A stretch of 64,000 bases of DNA from Collimonas sp. OK607 (GCF_900111995.1 NZ_FOKF01000001.1:124001-188000); one strand, 5' to 3'; positions 33,587 through 44,464 are shown, numbered from the stretch's first letter. The notes: generated by a model from the letters alone, not told the origin. Made by a program: numbers and translations.

Positions 33587-36180
33587 TACCAGTCCTCCCG
33601 TACAGAATGCAGCACATCGACGGAGACGGCCCGTGAACCTGCCAGCAAGGCCGTCGCACCGGCTGAAAGCAGCAGCAACAACGCCACCAGCGCCAGTCCC
33701 AGCCATGGCATGTGCAGTTCCATGGTCCAGTGAAACGATTGCGGATTGACGATGAATACCAGGATCAGGCTGATGGTCCAACCGAGCAGAAAGCCAACCA
33801 GCATGCCTAGCGCGGTCAGTAGTCCGCCTTCCAATGCCAGCATGGACAGGATCTGGCGGCGCGTTACGCCGACATGGCGCAGCATGCCGAACTCTCGTGC
33901 GCGCGCCAGGGTTTGTGCCGAAAAGGTGGCGGCCACGCCAAACAGGCCAATCACGATGGCGACGATTTCCAACAGATACGTAACGGCGAAACTTCTGTCG
34001 AAAATGGTCAAGGTGAGCGCGCGGATTTCTCCCGGCTGGGAAAATTCCAGCGTCGCACCGAATGGCAATGCGCGCAACGCCGTAATGACCGTACCCGGAT
34101 CGACGTCGCGCTGTAAACTCAGCGCAGCATCGGTGACCTCGGTGTCGCCGCTCAATCGCTGATAATCCGCCAGCCGTAACTGGATCGCCCCTGATTGCCG
34201 CGCATAATCGCGCCAGATGCCGGCTACCGTGAATCGATAGGAATGTGCGGCCAGCGGCAGCGTGACTTGCTGGCCGAGATGGTAGCCGTACAGGTCGACC
34301 ATGGCTTCCGAGACCCAGATCGGCAAGCTGTCCGTGGCAATCGCGCTGGCCGGCAATTGCGGGCCGATTATCGGCAAGGTGCGCGCCGGATCGGCAGCGT
34401 CGATAGCGCGTGCGATCAATACTACCGGTGGCCGCGCCGGGTCTAGCGTGAGTGTCGAAGTACGCAGGAAATCGGCGCGCGCCACGCCTGGCACGGCCGT
34501 CAGCAAGCGCTGCTCGGCAGGGCGCATGGCGCCGGTCTCGCCATTGCTGGCAGAGCGCACATACAGATCTGCCGATAATATCTGCTGCATCCAGTCGTCA
34601 ACCGATATACGAAAACTAGTCACCATGATCGCCATCGCCACGATCAGGCTAAAGCTGGACAGCACGCCGCCGAGCGCAATCGAGGCCTGTCCCGGAGCGT
34701 TGGCAAGGCGCGCAAGCACCAATGTTGTAATGACGCCGTTACGGCGTCCCAGGCTAAATCTTTGAAGTGCCGAAAACACCAGCGAAGCCACCCGTGGCAT
34801 CAGCGTGATGCCGCCGATTAGCAATAGTGCGACTGCCATATAGCCGAAGACAGGCAAGTCGAATAGCGGTGGCATTTGCGTCAACAGCGCTCCAAGCAGC
34901 AGGCAGGCCAACGCCGGCCAGGGTGTTGCCAGCCGCGCCAACGCAGTCTCTTCGCTGCCGGATTTGAGTGCCGCCGCCGGTTGCGCCCGGGCCGCTTCCA
35001 ATGCCGGCGCCAGGCTGCCGAGCAGGGCGATACCGCTGCCGAGCGCAAAGAAAATCAATGCCGCCGGCAGATCGAATTGCACACTTGCCTGCACACCGCG
35101 GAAATAACCGCCGCCCAGATCGCCGCCAAGAAAATGCAAGGCCAGGCCCGCCAACAGATATCCCAACGCTAACCCGAGCAACGCTCCCACGCAACCCAGC
35201 AAGCCGCCTTCCAGCAACACCTGGCGTAACAACTGACTGCGGCGCAATCCCAACACGCGCAGCAGCGCAAACTGCGAGCGGCGCCGGATCACTGACAGCG
35301 CCTGGGTCGAAAACACCAGGAAGGCGCCGGTAAACAGCGCCACCAGCGCCAGCACATTCAGATTGATGCGATAGGCGCGCGACATGTTGTCGTTGCGGCT
35401 TTCCTGGTCCTGGCTTTCCGATACTTGCAAGCGCATTGGCCACTCAGCCTGGAGGGCGCGCCGGAATTGCTCTCGATTGACGCCAGGCTGTAGCTTCAGA
35501 TCGATGCGCGACAGCTGGCCGATGCGTCCAAAGCGCCATTGCGCCGCGCCGATATCCATGACGGCAAGCCGTTGTCCGGCCCGTGCCCGCACCAGACCGC
35601 CGGCGACTCGCAGCTTGACGATGGCGGTGCCATTACGCAGGGCCAGCATTTGGCCGGGTTGTACTTGCAGCCATTGCTGGGCAGCCGGCGACAGGAAGAT
35701 GGCGTCGTCGGCCAGCGTGTCGAACGGCTTCTCCTGATCGGGTACGCCGATCAGGTCAGGTGTGATGTGGGCCGCGCGGAAGGTATCTATGCCAAGCACT
35801 TTCAGCGCGCTGGTCTGGTCCGGCACGGTCACGTTAAGTTCGAGTACCGGGCTGGCAACCGCCACGCCCTTTCTTTTTGCGAGTTGCGGATACAAGGCAT
35901 CGTCGAACAGTCCTTGTACGCCGCGCAGCTGGAGATCGGACTCGCCGGACAAGCTTCTGGTGGCGGCGGAAAATTCGTTGAAAGCGGCGCCATTGATGAG
36001 ATCGACCGCATAGCCGAGCGCAACTCCGAGAGCGATGGCGGCAATCGCTATCAGCGCGCGTACCGGATGCGCACGCCATTCACCTAGCAATAACCAGCGT
36101 GACAGAGTCCGGACCGGATTGCCGGTTTTGGCAGCGCGAGTGCCGGTATCGGTTCCGGTATCGGTGCTGGTCGATGTCAT
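33586..36180 (-). CDS. FtsX-type ABC transporter permease (double domain)
   Basis: 864 residues with two FtsX-type halves: an N-terminal helix at about 40-60, large periplasmic parts, helix groups at about 285-400 and 430-500, and a C-terminal group at about 740-850. This is the layout of lipoprotein/lipid-extracting permeases such as the YbbP/LolC-MacB superfamily. It lies 14 bases after its ATPase gene and overlaps the AttH-like gene. Together they likely move a hydrophobic ligand from the inner membrane to the periplasmic partner. The C-terminal GSRAVSVDVLHSVRED is typical. Confidence 0.9.
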   Translation of the reverse strand: MTSTSTDTGTDTGTRAAKTGNPVRTLSRWLLLGEWRAHPVRALIAIAAIALGVALGYAVDLINGAAFNEFSAATRSLSGESDLQLRGVQGLFDDALYPQLAKRKGVAVASPVLELNVTVPDQTSALKVLGIDTFRAAHITPDLIGVPDQEKPFDTLADDAIFLSPAAQQWLQVQPGQMLALRNGTAIVKLRVAGGLVRARAGQRLAVMDIGAAQWRFGRIGQLSRIDLKLQPGVNREQFRRALQAEWPMRLQVSESQDQESRNDNMSRAYRINLNVLALVALFTGAFLVFSTQALSVIRRRSQFALLRVLGLRRSQLLRQVLLEGGLLGCVGALLGLALGYLLAGLALHFLGGDLGGGYFRGVQASVQFDLPAALIFFALGSGIALLGSLAPALEAARAQPAAALKSGSEETALARLATPWPALACLLLGALLTQMPPLFDLPVFGYMAVALLLIGGITLMPRVASLVFSALQRFSLGRRNGVITTLVLARLANAPGQASIALGGVLSSFSLIVAMAIMVTSFRISVDDWMQQILSADLYVRSASNGETGAMRPAEQRLLTAVPGVARADFLRTSTLTLDPARPPVVLIARAIDAADPARTLPIIGPQLPASAIATDSLPIWVSEAMVDLYGYHLGQQVTLPLAAHSYRFTVAGIWRDYARQSGAIQLRLADYQRLSGDTEVTDAALSLQRDVDPGTVITALRALPFGATLEFSQPGEIRALTLTIFDRSFAVTYLLEIVAIVIGLFGVAATFSAQTLARAREFGMLRHVGVTRRQILSMLALEGGLLTALGMLVGFLLGWTISLILVFIVNPQSFHWTMELHMPWLGLALVALLLLLSAGATALLAGSRAVSVDVLHSVREDW

Positions 36181-36194
36181 CGCATGATCGGGAA

Positions 36195-36926
36195 TCAGGA
36201 TTTTTGGACCAGCGGTTGCAAGCCGTCGGCGCTCATGATCAGGATCCGGTCGGCACTTGCGGCCGCGGCGGCAGAGTGCGTGACCATGATGGCCGATGCG
36301 CCGTTGGCCTTGATTTCCTGACGCAGCAGCGCCAGCACTTCATGTGCGGTATCTGGATCCAGGTTGCCGGTTGGCTCATCGGCAAGGATCAGTTTGGGCC
36401 GATGCACCAGGGCGCGTGCAATCGCCACCCGCTGCATTTCACCGCCCGACAGCTGGCGCGGAAAGTCGTTGCCGCGGCCGGCCAGTCCGACGGCGGCCAG
36501 CAATTCTGATGCACGCTCCGGCGGCGCGCCGTTAAGCAGCAAGGGCAGGGCGACGTTCTGCTGCAAGGTCAGGTGCGGCAATACGTGGAAAGCCTGGAAA
36601 ATGAAGCCGAGTTTTTGACGACGCAAGAGAGTGGCGGCATCGTCGTTGAGGCTGGACATGTTGACGCCGTCGATCAGTATCGACCCGCTGTTAGCACTGT
36701 CGAGCCCTGCAATCAGGTTGAGCAGGGTTGATTTGCCGACGCCGGAATCGCCCATGATGGCGACGTATTCGCCAGCAGCCAGCGTGAAGTCGAGATGCGC
36801 CAGCACCACCCGGCCATGACCGTAAGACTTGCGTAGCCCATGGCATTGAAGCGCCGGGATAGCGTTGTCGATGCCGTTGTCGATAGCGGCATCGACAGTG
36901 TGGCTGGTTTCAAGGTTGGCGTGCAT
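36195..36926 (-). CDS. ABC transporter ATP-binding protein (LolD/MacB-like)
   Basis: 243 residues from the ATG at 36926; a longer frame upstream has no ribosome site and no family match. Motifs in order: Walker [10 protein letters not shown] (about 70), Q-loop [13 protein letters not shown], signature [15 protein letters not shown], Walker [14 protein letters not shown]-loop VTHS. It is the energy-coupling subunit for the FtsX-type permease next to it. The N-terminal 30 residues before [11 protein letters not shown] are extra and variable. Confidence 0.93.
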   Translation of the reverse strand: MHANLETSHTVDAAIDNGIDNAIPALQCHGLRKSYGHGRVVLAHLDFTLAAGEYVAIMGDSGVGKSTLLNLIAGLDSANSGSILIDGVNMSSLNDDAATLLRRQKLGFIFQAFHVLPHLTLQQNVALPLLLNGAPPERASELLAAVGLAGRGNDFPRQLSGGEMQRVAIARALVHRPKLILADEPTGNLDPDTAHEVLALLRQEIKANGASAIMVTHSAAAAASADRILIMSADGLQPLVQKS

Positions 36927-37199
36927 GCAGGCTTGTTTTTTCGAATAGGTTAACTGCCAACAGTGTAGTGGATTTTGGGGGATGATCAGGATTGCCTGGG
37001 TAACCCGTTTTCGGAGATCCTGTGGCTGGACTGGCTGTTGCCTCAGCTTAATAGTCAACAGAATGAAAATAATGTATCAAATAGTTGCAGGAGGTTGGAA
37101 TAAACCCGTTGCGCCGGACGTTTAACTGCTATCCCAGCCGTCATTCCCGGCGCTGGTACCACGCACCACTTTTTATACCAATCATTCTAAGGAAAAATC

Positions 37200-37562
37200 A
37201 TGAAAAAAACCCTATTTCTGCTACTCGGCTGCGCCACTCTCGCCTTACCAGCCTTGGCTGAAGCACCAAAGACCGTCAATGGGATACTTGTCGATGAAGC
37301 TGGCCGGACGCTGTATACCTTTGACAAGGACACTGTTCCCGGCAAGAGCGCCTGTGAAGGCGGCTGTGCCGCAAACTGGCCGGCGGCACAGGCGGATTCC
37401 TATGACAAGGCTGCCGGCGACTGGAGTTTTGTGACGGGCGCTGACGGCAAACGGCAATGGGCCTACAAGGGGCATCCGCTTTACCGTTTCGCCATGGACA
37501 AGAAAGCCGGCGATACCACTGGCGATGGCAAGGGTGGCATGTGGCATACGGCGAAACCTTGA
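37200..37562 (+). CDS. Exported small protein with Y-x4-D repeats (COG4315-like)
   Basis: 120 residues with a signal peptide cut at ALA (residue 20). Two copies of the family motif are visible: TLYTFDKDTVPGKSACEGGC and LYRFAMDKKAGDTTG, plus AANWPA and GMWHTAKP at the end. The function is unknown; the family is secreted or lipid-anchored and in many genomes lies beside an ECF sigma/anti-sigma pair, as here (sigma factor 75 bases downstream). A good AAGGAAAAATC site precedes the start. Confidence 0.85.
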   Translation: MKKTLFLLLGCATLALPALAEAPKTVNGILVDEAGRTLYTFDKDTVPGKSACEGGCAANWPAAQADSYDKAAGDWSFVTGADGKRQWAYKGHPLYRFAMDKKAGDTTGDGKGGMWHTAKP

Positions 37563-37637
37563 CGCCGCACGACACGACGCGGCGCTATGAAAAATAGCAG
37601 TTATTGACATTTTGCTTGGGTGCCAGAGTACGCCCCT

Positions 37638-38159
37638 ATGAGTTTCGAAGCCGACATGGTGGTCTGGCTGCCGGTGCTGCGGCGTTATGCCCGCGCACTG
37701 ACAGGCGATGCCGCGTGGGCTGACGACCTGGTGCAGGACACGGCGGAGCGTGCCCTGAATCGATGGCATACCTTGCAGCCGGAAAGTAATGTGCGAGCGT
37801 GGCTGTTGACGATTCTCAGGCATTTGTATATCGACCAGTTGCGCAAGCGCCGTGAATTTGCCGTTGATGATGAAAGCGCACCTTGGCGCACGATGGCGGC
37901 GCCGGCAGACGAAGTCGACGGACTGTTCCTGGCCGACGTGCAACGCGCGCTGTATAGCCTGCCGGTCGATCAGCGTGAGGTGCTGTTGCTGGTCGGCCTG
38001 GAAGAGCTCAGCTACCAGCAGGTGTCAGGCATATTGGGTATTCCGGTCGGCACGGTGATGTCGCGTTTGTCACGGGCTCGGGAACGCATGCGTTCTTTGT
38101 TAAAGGAAGATCCGGGCAGCAAACGGCCGCCGCTCAAGGTAGTGAAAAGCAAGCAGTAA
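37638..38159 (+). CDS. ECF-type RNA polymerase sigma factor (second)
   Basis: 173 residues from the ATG at 37638; a GTG at 37620 is possible, and neither has a strong site. Region 2: AWADDLVQDTAERALNRWH and RAWLLTILRHLYIDQLRKRR; region 4: LPVDQREVLLLVGLEELSYQ with GTVMSRLSRARERM. A separate anti-sigma gene follows after a 116-base gap that holds a 14-bp tandem repeat. The COG4315-like gene just upstream may be in its regulon. Confidence 0.92.
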   Translation: MSFEADMVVWLPVLRRYARALTGDAAWADDLVQDTAERALNRWHTLQPESNVRAWLLTILRHLYIDQLRKRREFAVDDESAPWRTMAAPADEVDGLFLADVQRALYSLPVDQREVLLLVGLEELSYQQVSGILGIPVGTVMSRLSRARERMRSLLKEDPGSKRPPLKVVKSKQ

Positions 38160-38169
38160 TAATAAGCAG

Positions 38170-38211
38170 TAATTAACAAACAATAATTAACAAACAATAA
38201 TTAACAAGCAA
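38170..38211 (+). repeat. Three tandem copies of a 14-bp AT-rich unit
   Basis: TAATTAACAAACAA occurs twice exactly and a third time with one change (G for A). It is preceded by a doubled AAGCAGTAAT at 38151-38173. It separates the sigma-factor gene from its anti-sigma gene, so copy number could change the spacing between them. Confidence 0.9.
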
Positions 38212-38275
38212 TAATAACGAGTAATGATGAACCGGTAACGACTCACGTAGCGAGACGATTAACGAGATACAGGTC

Positions 38276-39058
38276 ATGAACGACGATAACAGCGCCAAGT
38301 TGCCGGATCCGGACCAGGCGCATTTGCAGGCCTTGTCGGCGTTGGTCGACAACGAGCTTTCCGCCGCCGAACGGGCGGCAATCATCGAACGGCTGGCGAG
38401 CGATCCGCAGGATGGCGCGCGGGTTGCCGACTACCGGGCACAAAATGCAGCATTAAAAGCCTTGTTTGCAACGCCGCAAGACGACGTTCGATGCATTTTC
38501 CTGCCGCGGCGGACGCCGTGGTGGCGCACTACCGGAGTAGCCGCCGGCTGGCTGGCTGCGGGGCTGCTGTGCGGGTTGTCGGCCGGCTGGCTGCGGCCGT
38601 ATTTCTCCAGCGAACAACCGGCGTTCGCCAAACGGGCGGACATTGCCTACGCGGTCTATGCACCTGAGCAACGCCATCCGGTGGAAGTTGCCGCGGCCGA
38701 AGAAGAGCATCTGATCAGCTGGTTGTCGAAACGCCTCGATCGCCCTCTGAAAACGCCGTCGCTCCAGGAGTACGGCTACACGCTGGTTGGCGGGCGTTTG
38801 CTGCCTGGTGAAACAGGTCCGGCGGCGCAGTTCATGTATCAGAACGACAAGGGCGAACGGCTGACCCTGTACGTAACGGCAACAGCCAAAGACACCGCAG
38901 CGTTCCGGCTGCTCCATGACGGCAAGCGAAGTACCTTCTACTGGGTAAATCAGGGTATGGGGTATGCGCTGTCCGGCCAGACGTCGGTGGCGCAATTGCG
39001 CACCATGGCGATTGATGTGTGTAGCGCGTTGGGTGGGCATCCGGAGACGTGGCACTAA
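38276..39058 (+). CDS. Transmembrane anti-sigma factor (no zinc motif)
   Basis: 260 residues. The cytoplasmic part starts with LQALSALVDNELSAAERAAI, the usual opening of anti-sigma factors of the RsiW/COG5662 type, but has no HxxxCxxC. A membrane helix lies at about 86-104 (GVAAGWLAAGLLCGLSAGWL). The periplasmic end has GGRLLPGETGPAAQFMYQ and RSTFYWVNQGMGYALSG, similar to the end of the other anti-sigma protein. It pairs with the ECF sigma factor upstream. The zinc-free form suggests a different sensing mechanism from the first pair. Confidence 0.88.
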   Translation: MNDDNSAKLPDPDQAHLQALSALVDNELSAAERAAIIERLASDPQDGARVADYRAQNAALKALFATPQDDVRCIFLPRRTPWWRTTGVAAGWLAAGLLCGLSAGWLRPYFSSEQPAFAKRADIAYAVYAPEQRHPVEVAAAEEEHLISWLSKRLDRPLKTPSLQEYGYTLVGGRLLPGETGPAAQFMYQNDKGERLTLYVTATAKDTAAFRLLHDGKRSTFYWVNQGMGYALSGQTSVAQLRTMAIDVCSALGGHPETWH

Positions 39059-39298
39059 CCGTTTCCATGCGCTTCCATGGATATCCTGCGCGCGACCAAA
39101 TTCCCCCTCTGTCCGAAAATAAACATGGTGCTGGAATAGTGGGGCCCGCTTATTCGTTTACATGTTACAGGTGATCCTGTCGTTAAATAGTGCGCAGCGT
39201 AGTGCACAGCGGCGGCAGCCACCTGTGAGGCCAACCGATGTTGCCTTGCGCCCAATTTGCGCGCGTCCTTACGTCGGACCTTCATTGAGGACGACATC

Positions 39299-39688
39299 AT
39301 GTACAACCAAATTCCTTTGATAGCACTGGTACTGGCACTTTCTGCCTGTACTACCGGCAGCCAGGGCACATCTGGCTACGCCGCCAAACCGGCTTGCCAG
39401 AAAGTGACAACCCAGGCTGAAATTAACGGTCAGGTGCAGCCTGTGAGTGGCATTGCCTGTAAGCAAAGCGACGATACGTGGCAATTGATGCAGAATACCG
39501 AGCGCGAGTACTACGGTTATTCTTACGCTTATTACGATCCCTGGTATTGGGGGCCGTTCGGCTTCGGTTCGCAGATAATCTTTGTCGACCGGGACCATCA
39601 TCACCATCACTTTGACCATGCTTCGATGCAGCATCAAGGCTTTGCCAGAAACAGCATGTCGCGTAGCGGCGGGATGACACATCGCTAA
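39299..39688 (+). CDS. Small His-rich lipoprotein
   Basis: 129 residues from the ATG after TTGAGGACGACATC. The signal ends in the lipobox LSAC (Cys17). The mature part contains KVTTQAEINGQVQPVSGIAC and a Tyr-rich stretch (YYGYSYAYYDPWYWGPFGFG), then RDHHHHHFDH and a Met/Ser/Arg tail. The five-His run could bind metal ions. It belongs to a loose group of betaproteobacterial lipoproteins of unknown role. Single gene; nothing around it gives a function. Confidence 0.75.
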   Translation: MYNQIPLIALVLALSACTTGSQGTSGYAAKPACQKVTTQAEINGQVQPVSGIACKQSDDTWQLMQNTEREYYGYSYAYYDPWYWGPFGFGSQIIFVDRDHHHHHFDHASMQHQGFARNSMSRSGGMTHR

Positions 39689-39796
39689 ATGCATCGCCGA
39701 GCTTGGCGAATTGACCTTCCCAGGGAGGCGGATTGCCACTATATTGAAAACAACACCCAATAGTTTCGATCCACCTCATTCCGGCGGAGGATTGTC

Positions 39797-40267
39797 ATGT
39801 CAGTTTCCACTACCCTGGAGAACTGCCTGCGCAGCAAAGGCAGCCACTACAATATCTTGCAACATCCGCACAGCCACGCCAGCAGCGAAACCGCAGAGGT
39901 AGCGCATATTCCGGGTGATCGCCTGGCCAAGACGATCGTCCTGGAAGACGCCCAAGGCTATGTGGCAGCGGTGCTTCCTTCAACCTATCACTTGCAATTG
40001 TCAGAACTATGGGACCAGACCGGGCGCCGCCTGGTATTGGCCGACGAAGACGAATTGCGAGAACTGTTCAAGGATTGCGATATCGGGGCGCTGCATCCGG
40101 TATGCACTGCCTATGGCCTGCGAACCTATCTTGATGAGAGCCTGCTGCATCAGCCGGAAATCTACTTCGAGGCAGGTGATCACGAAGCGCTGATACAGAT
40201 GCGTCGGGAACAGTTCCTCGATCTCATGGACCAGGCTGAAAGAGGCAGGTTCTCGTATCGGATATAA
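39797..40267 (+). CDS. YbaK/EbsC-type aminoacyl-tRNA deacylase-like protein
   Basis: 156 residues. The YbaK/ProX fold shows through HSHASSETAEVAHIPGDRLAK, TIVLEDAQGYVAAVLPSTYH and DIGALHPVCTAYGL, the motif ending the editing pocket. Relatives remove wrongly attached amino acids from tRNA. The Lys of RLAKTIVL is the usual catalytic lysine. A good CGGAGGATTGTC site precedes the start. Its target tRNA is unknown. Confidence 0.83.
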   Translation: MSVSTTLENCLRSKGSHYNILQHPHSHASSETAEVAHIPGDRLAKTIVLEDAQGYVAAVLPSTYHLQLSELWDQTGRRLVLADEDELRELFKDCDIGALHPVCTAYGLRTYLDESLLHQPEIYFEAGDHEALIQMRREQFLDLMDQAERGRFSYRI

Positions 40268-40280
40268 GGCAACGTGCGAG

Positions 40281-40766
40281 ATGCAACTGATCACGGTAAC
40301 CATCGATAAGCCGGAAACGACGAACTTCATCTTTGGCCAGGCCCACTTCATCAAAACCGTGGAGGATCTCCACGAAGCCTTGGTGGCCGCGGTGCCAGGC
40401 ATCCGTTTCGGCGTGGCTTTTTGCGAAGCCTCCGGTAAATGCCTGGTGCGCTGGTCGGGTACCGATCCGGCCATGGTGGAACTAGCCAGGAAGAACGCGC
40501 AGGCGATTGCTGCAGGCCATTGCTTCTTCATTTTCCTTGGCGATGGCTTCTATCCGATTAACGTGTTGAACACAGTCAAAATGGTGCCGGAGGTATGCCG
40601 CATTTTTTGCGCAACAGCCAATCCAAGTGAAGTAATTCTTGCTGAAACCGGGCAGGGGCGCGCCGTGCTGGGTGTGGTGGATGGTCTCATCGCTAAAGGC
40701 GTCGAAGGCGACGACGACATCAAATGGCGTAAGGATCTGTTGCGGCAAATCGGTTATAAGCTGTGA
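40281..40766 (+). CDS. Adenosine-specific kinase-like protein (DUF355)
   Basis: 161 residues. The protein matches the COG1839 family over its whole length: TTNFIFGQAHFIKTVEDLHEA, GIRFGVAFCEASGKCLVRW, FIFLGDGFYPINVLN, and VCRIFCATANPSEVI with QGRAVLGVVDG near the end. An archaeal member (Pyrobaculum) was described as an adenosine-specific kinase; whether bacterial ones do this is unproven. It starts 13 bases after the YbaK-like stop, so the two genes are probably one transcript. Confidence 0.82.
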   Translation: MQLITVTIDKPETTNFIFGQAHFIKTVEDLHEALVAAVPGIRFGVAFCEASGKCLVRWSGTDPAMVELARKNAQAIAAGHCFFIFLGDGFYPINVLNTVKMVPEVCRIFCATANPSEVILAETGQGRAVLGVVDGLIAKGVEGDDDIKWRKDLLRQIGYKL

Positions 40767-40869
40767 GCGCGCAAGCAGTCGCGTGCGCAATTCAAGCCAT
40801 CGTATCGGCTATGTATCGGCCATGAGCGGATTGCAAAAGTAAAAAACCGCCAGCGCAAAAATTTGCTAA

Positions 40870-42138
<1,269 letters not shown>

Positions 42139-42140
42139 TC

Positions 42141-43187
42141 ATGGCGGCCCAGAAAGATGTGAAGTCTGAAACGATACCCATGACCATGATCCAGGCGCTG
42201 CGTTCGGCGATGGACATCATGCTGGAACGGGACAGCAATGTCGTCATATTCGGCGAGGACGTGGGGTTTTTTGGCGGCGTGTTCCGTTGTACTGACGGTT
42301 TGCAAGCGAAGTACGGCCCTTCGCGCGTATTCGACGCTCCGATCTCTGAAGGCGGGATTGTCGGTGCGGCAGTCGGCATGGCCGCCTATGGTTTGCGGCC
42401 GGTGGTCGAGATCCAGTTCGCCGATTATTTCTATCCGGCCTCGGACCAGATCGTCTCCGAGGCGGCGCGTCTGCGCTACCGTTCGGCCGGCGAATTCACG
42501 GCGTCGATGACGATCCGCATGCCCTGCGGCGGCGGCATTTACGGCGGCCAGACCCATAGCCAGAGCCCGGAAGCCTTGTTCACCCATGTCTGCGGCCTGC
42601 GTACGGTAATGCCATCCAACCCGTACGACGCCAAGGGTTTGCTGATTGCATCGATCGAGAATGACGATCCGGTGATTTTCCTGGAGCCGAAACGGCTGTA
42701 TAACGGCCCGTTCGACGGTCACCACGACCAGCCGGTGGTGCCGTGGTCCAAACATCCGCTGGGCGAGGTGCCGGAGGGCTATTACACGGTGCCGCTCGAA
42801 TCCGCAGCGATATATCGTCCCGGCGCCGAGTTGACGGTGCTGACCTACGGCACCATGGTATTCGTGTCCGCAGCCGCGGCACGCGAGACCGGCATCGACG
42901 CTGAAATTATCGATTTGCGCAGCCTGTGGCCGCTCGACCTTGAAACCATCGTCGCCTCGGTCAAGAAGACCGGGCGCTGTGTCGTGGTGCACGAAGCTAC
43001 CCGCACCAGCGGCTTCGGCGCGGAACTGGCGGCACTGGTGCAGGAACACTGTTTCTACCATCTGGAAGCACCGATCGAACGTGTAACCGGTTGGGATACG
43101 CCTTATCCGCACGCGCAGGAATGGGCATATTTCCCCGGTCCGGACCGGGTCGGGGCGGCCTTCAAACGCGCGCTGGAGGCACGATGA
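42141..43187 (+). CDS. bkdA2: Branched-chain 2-oxoacid dehydrogenase E1 beta
   Basis: 348 residues. The ATG at 42141 is preferred (GGGAG seven bases before); a GTG at 42135 is in frame. Family blocks: NVVIFGEDVGFFGGVFRCT, FDAPISEGGIVGAAVGMAAY, IRMPCGGGIYGGQTHSQSPE, VIFLEPKRLYN, and EIIDLRSLWPLDLETI. It forms the alpha2-beta2 E1 component with the preceding gene product. The stop overlaps the E2 start (ATGA). Confidence 0.95.
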   Translation: MAAQKDVKSETIPMTMIQALRSAMDIMLERDSNVVIFGEDVGFFGGVFRCTDGLQAKYGPSRVFDAPISEGGIVGAAVGMAAYGLRPVVEIQFADYFYPASDQIVSEAARLRYRSAGEFTASMTIRMPCGGGIYGGQTHSQSPEALFTHVCGLRTVMPSNPYDAKGLLIASIENDDPVIFLEPKRLYNGPFDGHHDQPVVPWSKHPLGEVPEGYYTVPLESAAIYRPGAELTVLTYGTMVFVSAAAARETGIDAEIIDLRSLWPLDLETIVASVKKTGRCVVVHEATRTSGFGAELAALVQEHCFYHLEAPIERVTGWDTPYPHAQEWAYFPGPDRVGAAFKRALEAR

Positions 43188-44464
43188 GTATCCATGTAAT
43201 CAAAATGCCGGATATCGGCGAAGGGATTGCGGAGGTTGAATTGGTGGCCTGGCGCGTGCAGGTCGGCGAGCGCGTGGTCGAGGACCAGATATTGGCAGAC
43301 GTGATGACGGACAAGGCTACCGTCGAAATTCCGTCACCGGTGACAGGCAGCGTGGTGGCGCTGGGTTGCGAGCCTGGCCAGGTGCTGGCAGTGGGCGGCG
43401 AGCTGATACGTCTTGAGGTTGAACAAACGGAGCATGCCGGCGCAGCATTGACTGCTGTGCCAGAGACACCTGTAATGCCAATGCCGGTCGCCGCATTGAC
43501 GACGGCAACGCCGGCCGCCAAACTGCCGGTGCCGGTTCGAGGAACCGGTTCGGTACAGGCTATGCGACAAGCTGGCAATGCGCCGACGGCGTCGCCAGCT
43601 GTGCGCCGGCGCGCCCACCAGCTTGGGGTTGCGTTGCAAGATGTGCCTGCCAGTGGCGTCGATGGCCGTATCACGCATGAAGATCTCGACGCCTATGTCA
43701 CGCATGGCGCCCGCGGCAGCGGCCCGCCGGCGGTGACTCTCGACGACGGGCGCTTCACCGAGCGCCACGGCGAAGAAGCGATACCGGTGATCGGTTTGCG
43801 TCGCAAGATCGCGCAGAAAATGCAGGAATCCAAGCGCCGCATCCCGCATTTCACCTACGTTGAAGAATGCGACGTCACCGAAATCGAGGCGTTACGCGCA
43901 CATCTGAACGCGAGATGGGGCGGCGAACGAGGTCGCCTGACCCTGCTGCCGCTGCTGATGCGCGCCATGGTGCTGGCGTTGCGCGCGTACCCGCAATGCA
44001 ACGCCCGTTTCGACGATGATGCCGGCGTGGTCACGCGTTACAGCGCAGTGCATATCGGCATAGCCACCCAGACCGCGGCCGGTTTGATGGTGCCGGTAGT
44101 GCATCATGCCGAGGCGCGCGACCTTTGGTCCAGCGCTGCCGAAATCACCCGTCTGGCTGACGCTGCGCGGGCGGGCAGCGCGGTGCGAGCGGAACTCTCC
44201 GGCTCAACCATCACGATTACCAGCCTGGGCGCCTTGGGCGGCCTGGTGTCGACGCCCGTGATCAATCACCCGGAGGTGGCGATTGTCGGTGTCAACCGGA
44301 TTATCGAGCGGCCGGTGATACGTGACAATGTCGTGGTGGCGCGCAAGATCATGAATCTGTCGTCCTCGTTCGATCATCGGGTGGTCGACGGTTTGGATGC
44401 CGCCGAATTCGTGCAGTCGCTGCGCGCTTATCTCGAATCGCCTGCCACTTTGTTTGTGGATTAG
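43184..44464 (+). CDS. bkdB: Branched-chain 2-oxoacid dehydrogenase E2 (lipoamide acyltransferase)
   Basis: 426 residues. A single lipoyl domain (1-80) has the modified Lys44 in MTDKATVE. An Ala/Pro/Thr-rich linker follows, then a peripheral subunit-binding domain (about 140-175; SPAVRRRAHQLGVALQDV), and the catalytic domain (about 200-426) ending with the active His in SSFDHRVVDG. It transfers the acyl group to CoA. The E3 gene (lpdV) often found next in pseudomonads is not here; the next gene is a penicillin-binding protein. Confidence 0.95.
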   Translation: MSIHVIKMPDIGEGIAEVELVAWRVQVGERVVEDQILADVMTDKATVEIPSPVTGSVVALGCEPGQVLAVGGELIRLEVEQTEHAGAALTAVPETPVMPMPVAALTTATPAAKLPVPVRGTGSVQAMRQAGNAPTASPAVRRRAHQLGVALQDVPASGVDGRITHEDLDAYVTHGARGSGPPAVTLDDGRFTERHGEEAIPVIGLRRKIAQKMQESKRRIPHFTYVEECDVTEIEALRAHLNARWGGERGRLTLLPLLMRAMVLALRAYPQCNARFDDDAGVVTRYSAVHIGIATQTAAGLMVPVVHHAEARDLWSSAAEITRLADAARAGSAVRAELSGSTITITSLGALGGLVSTPVINHPEVAIVGVNRIIERPVIRDNVVVARKIMNLSSSFDHRVVDGLDAAEFVQSLRAYLESPATLFVD

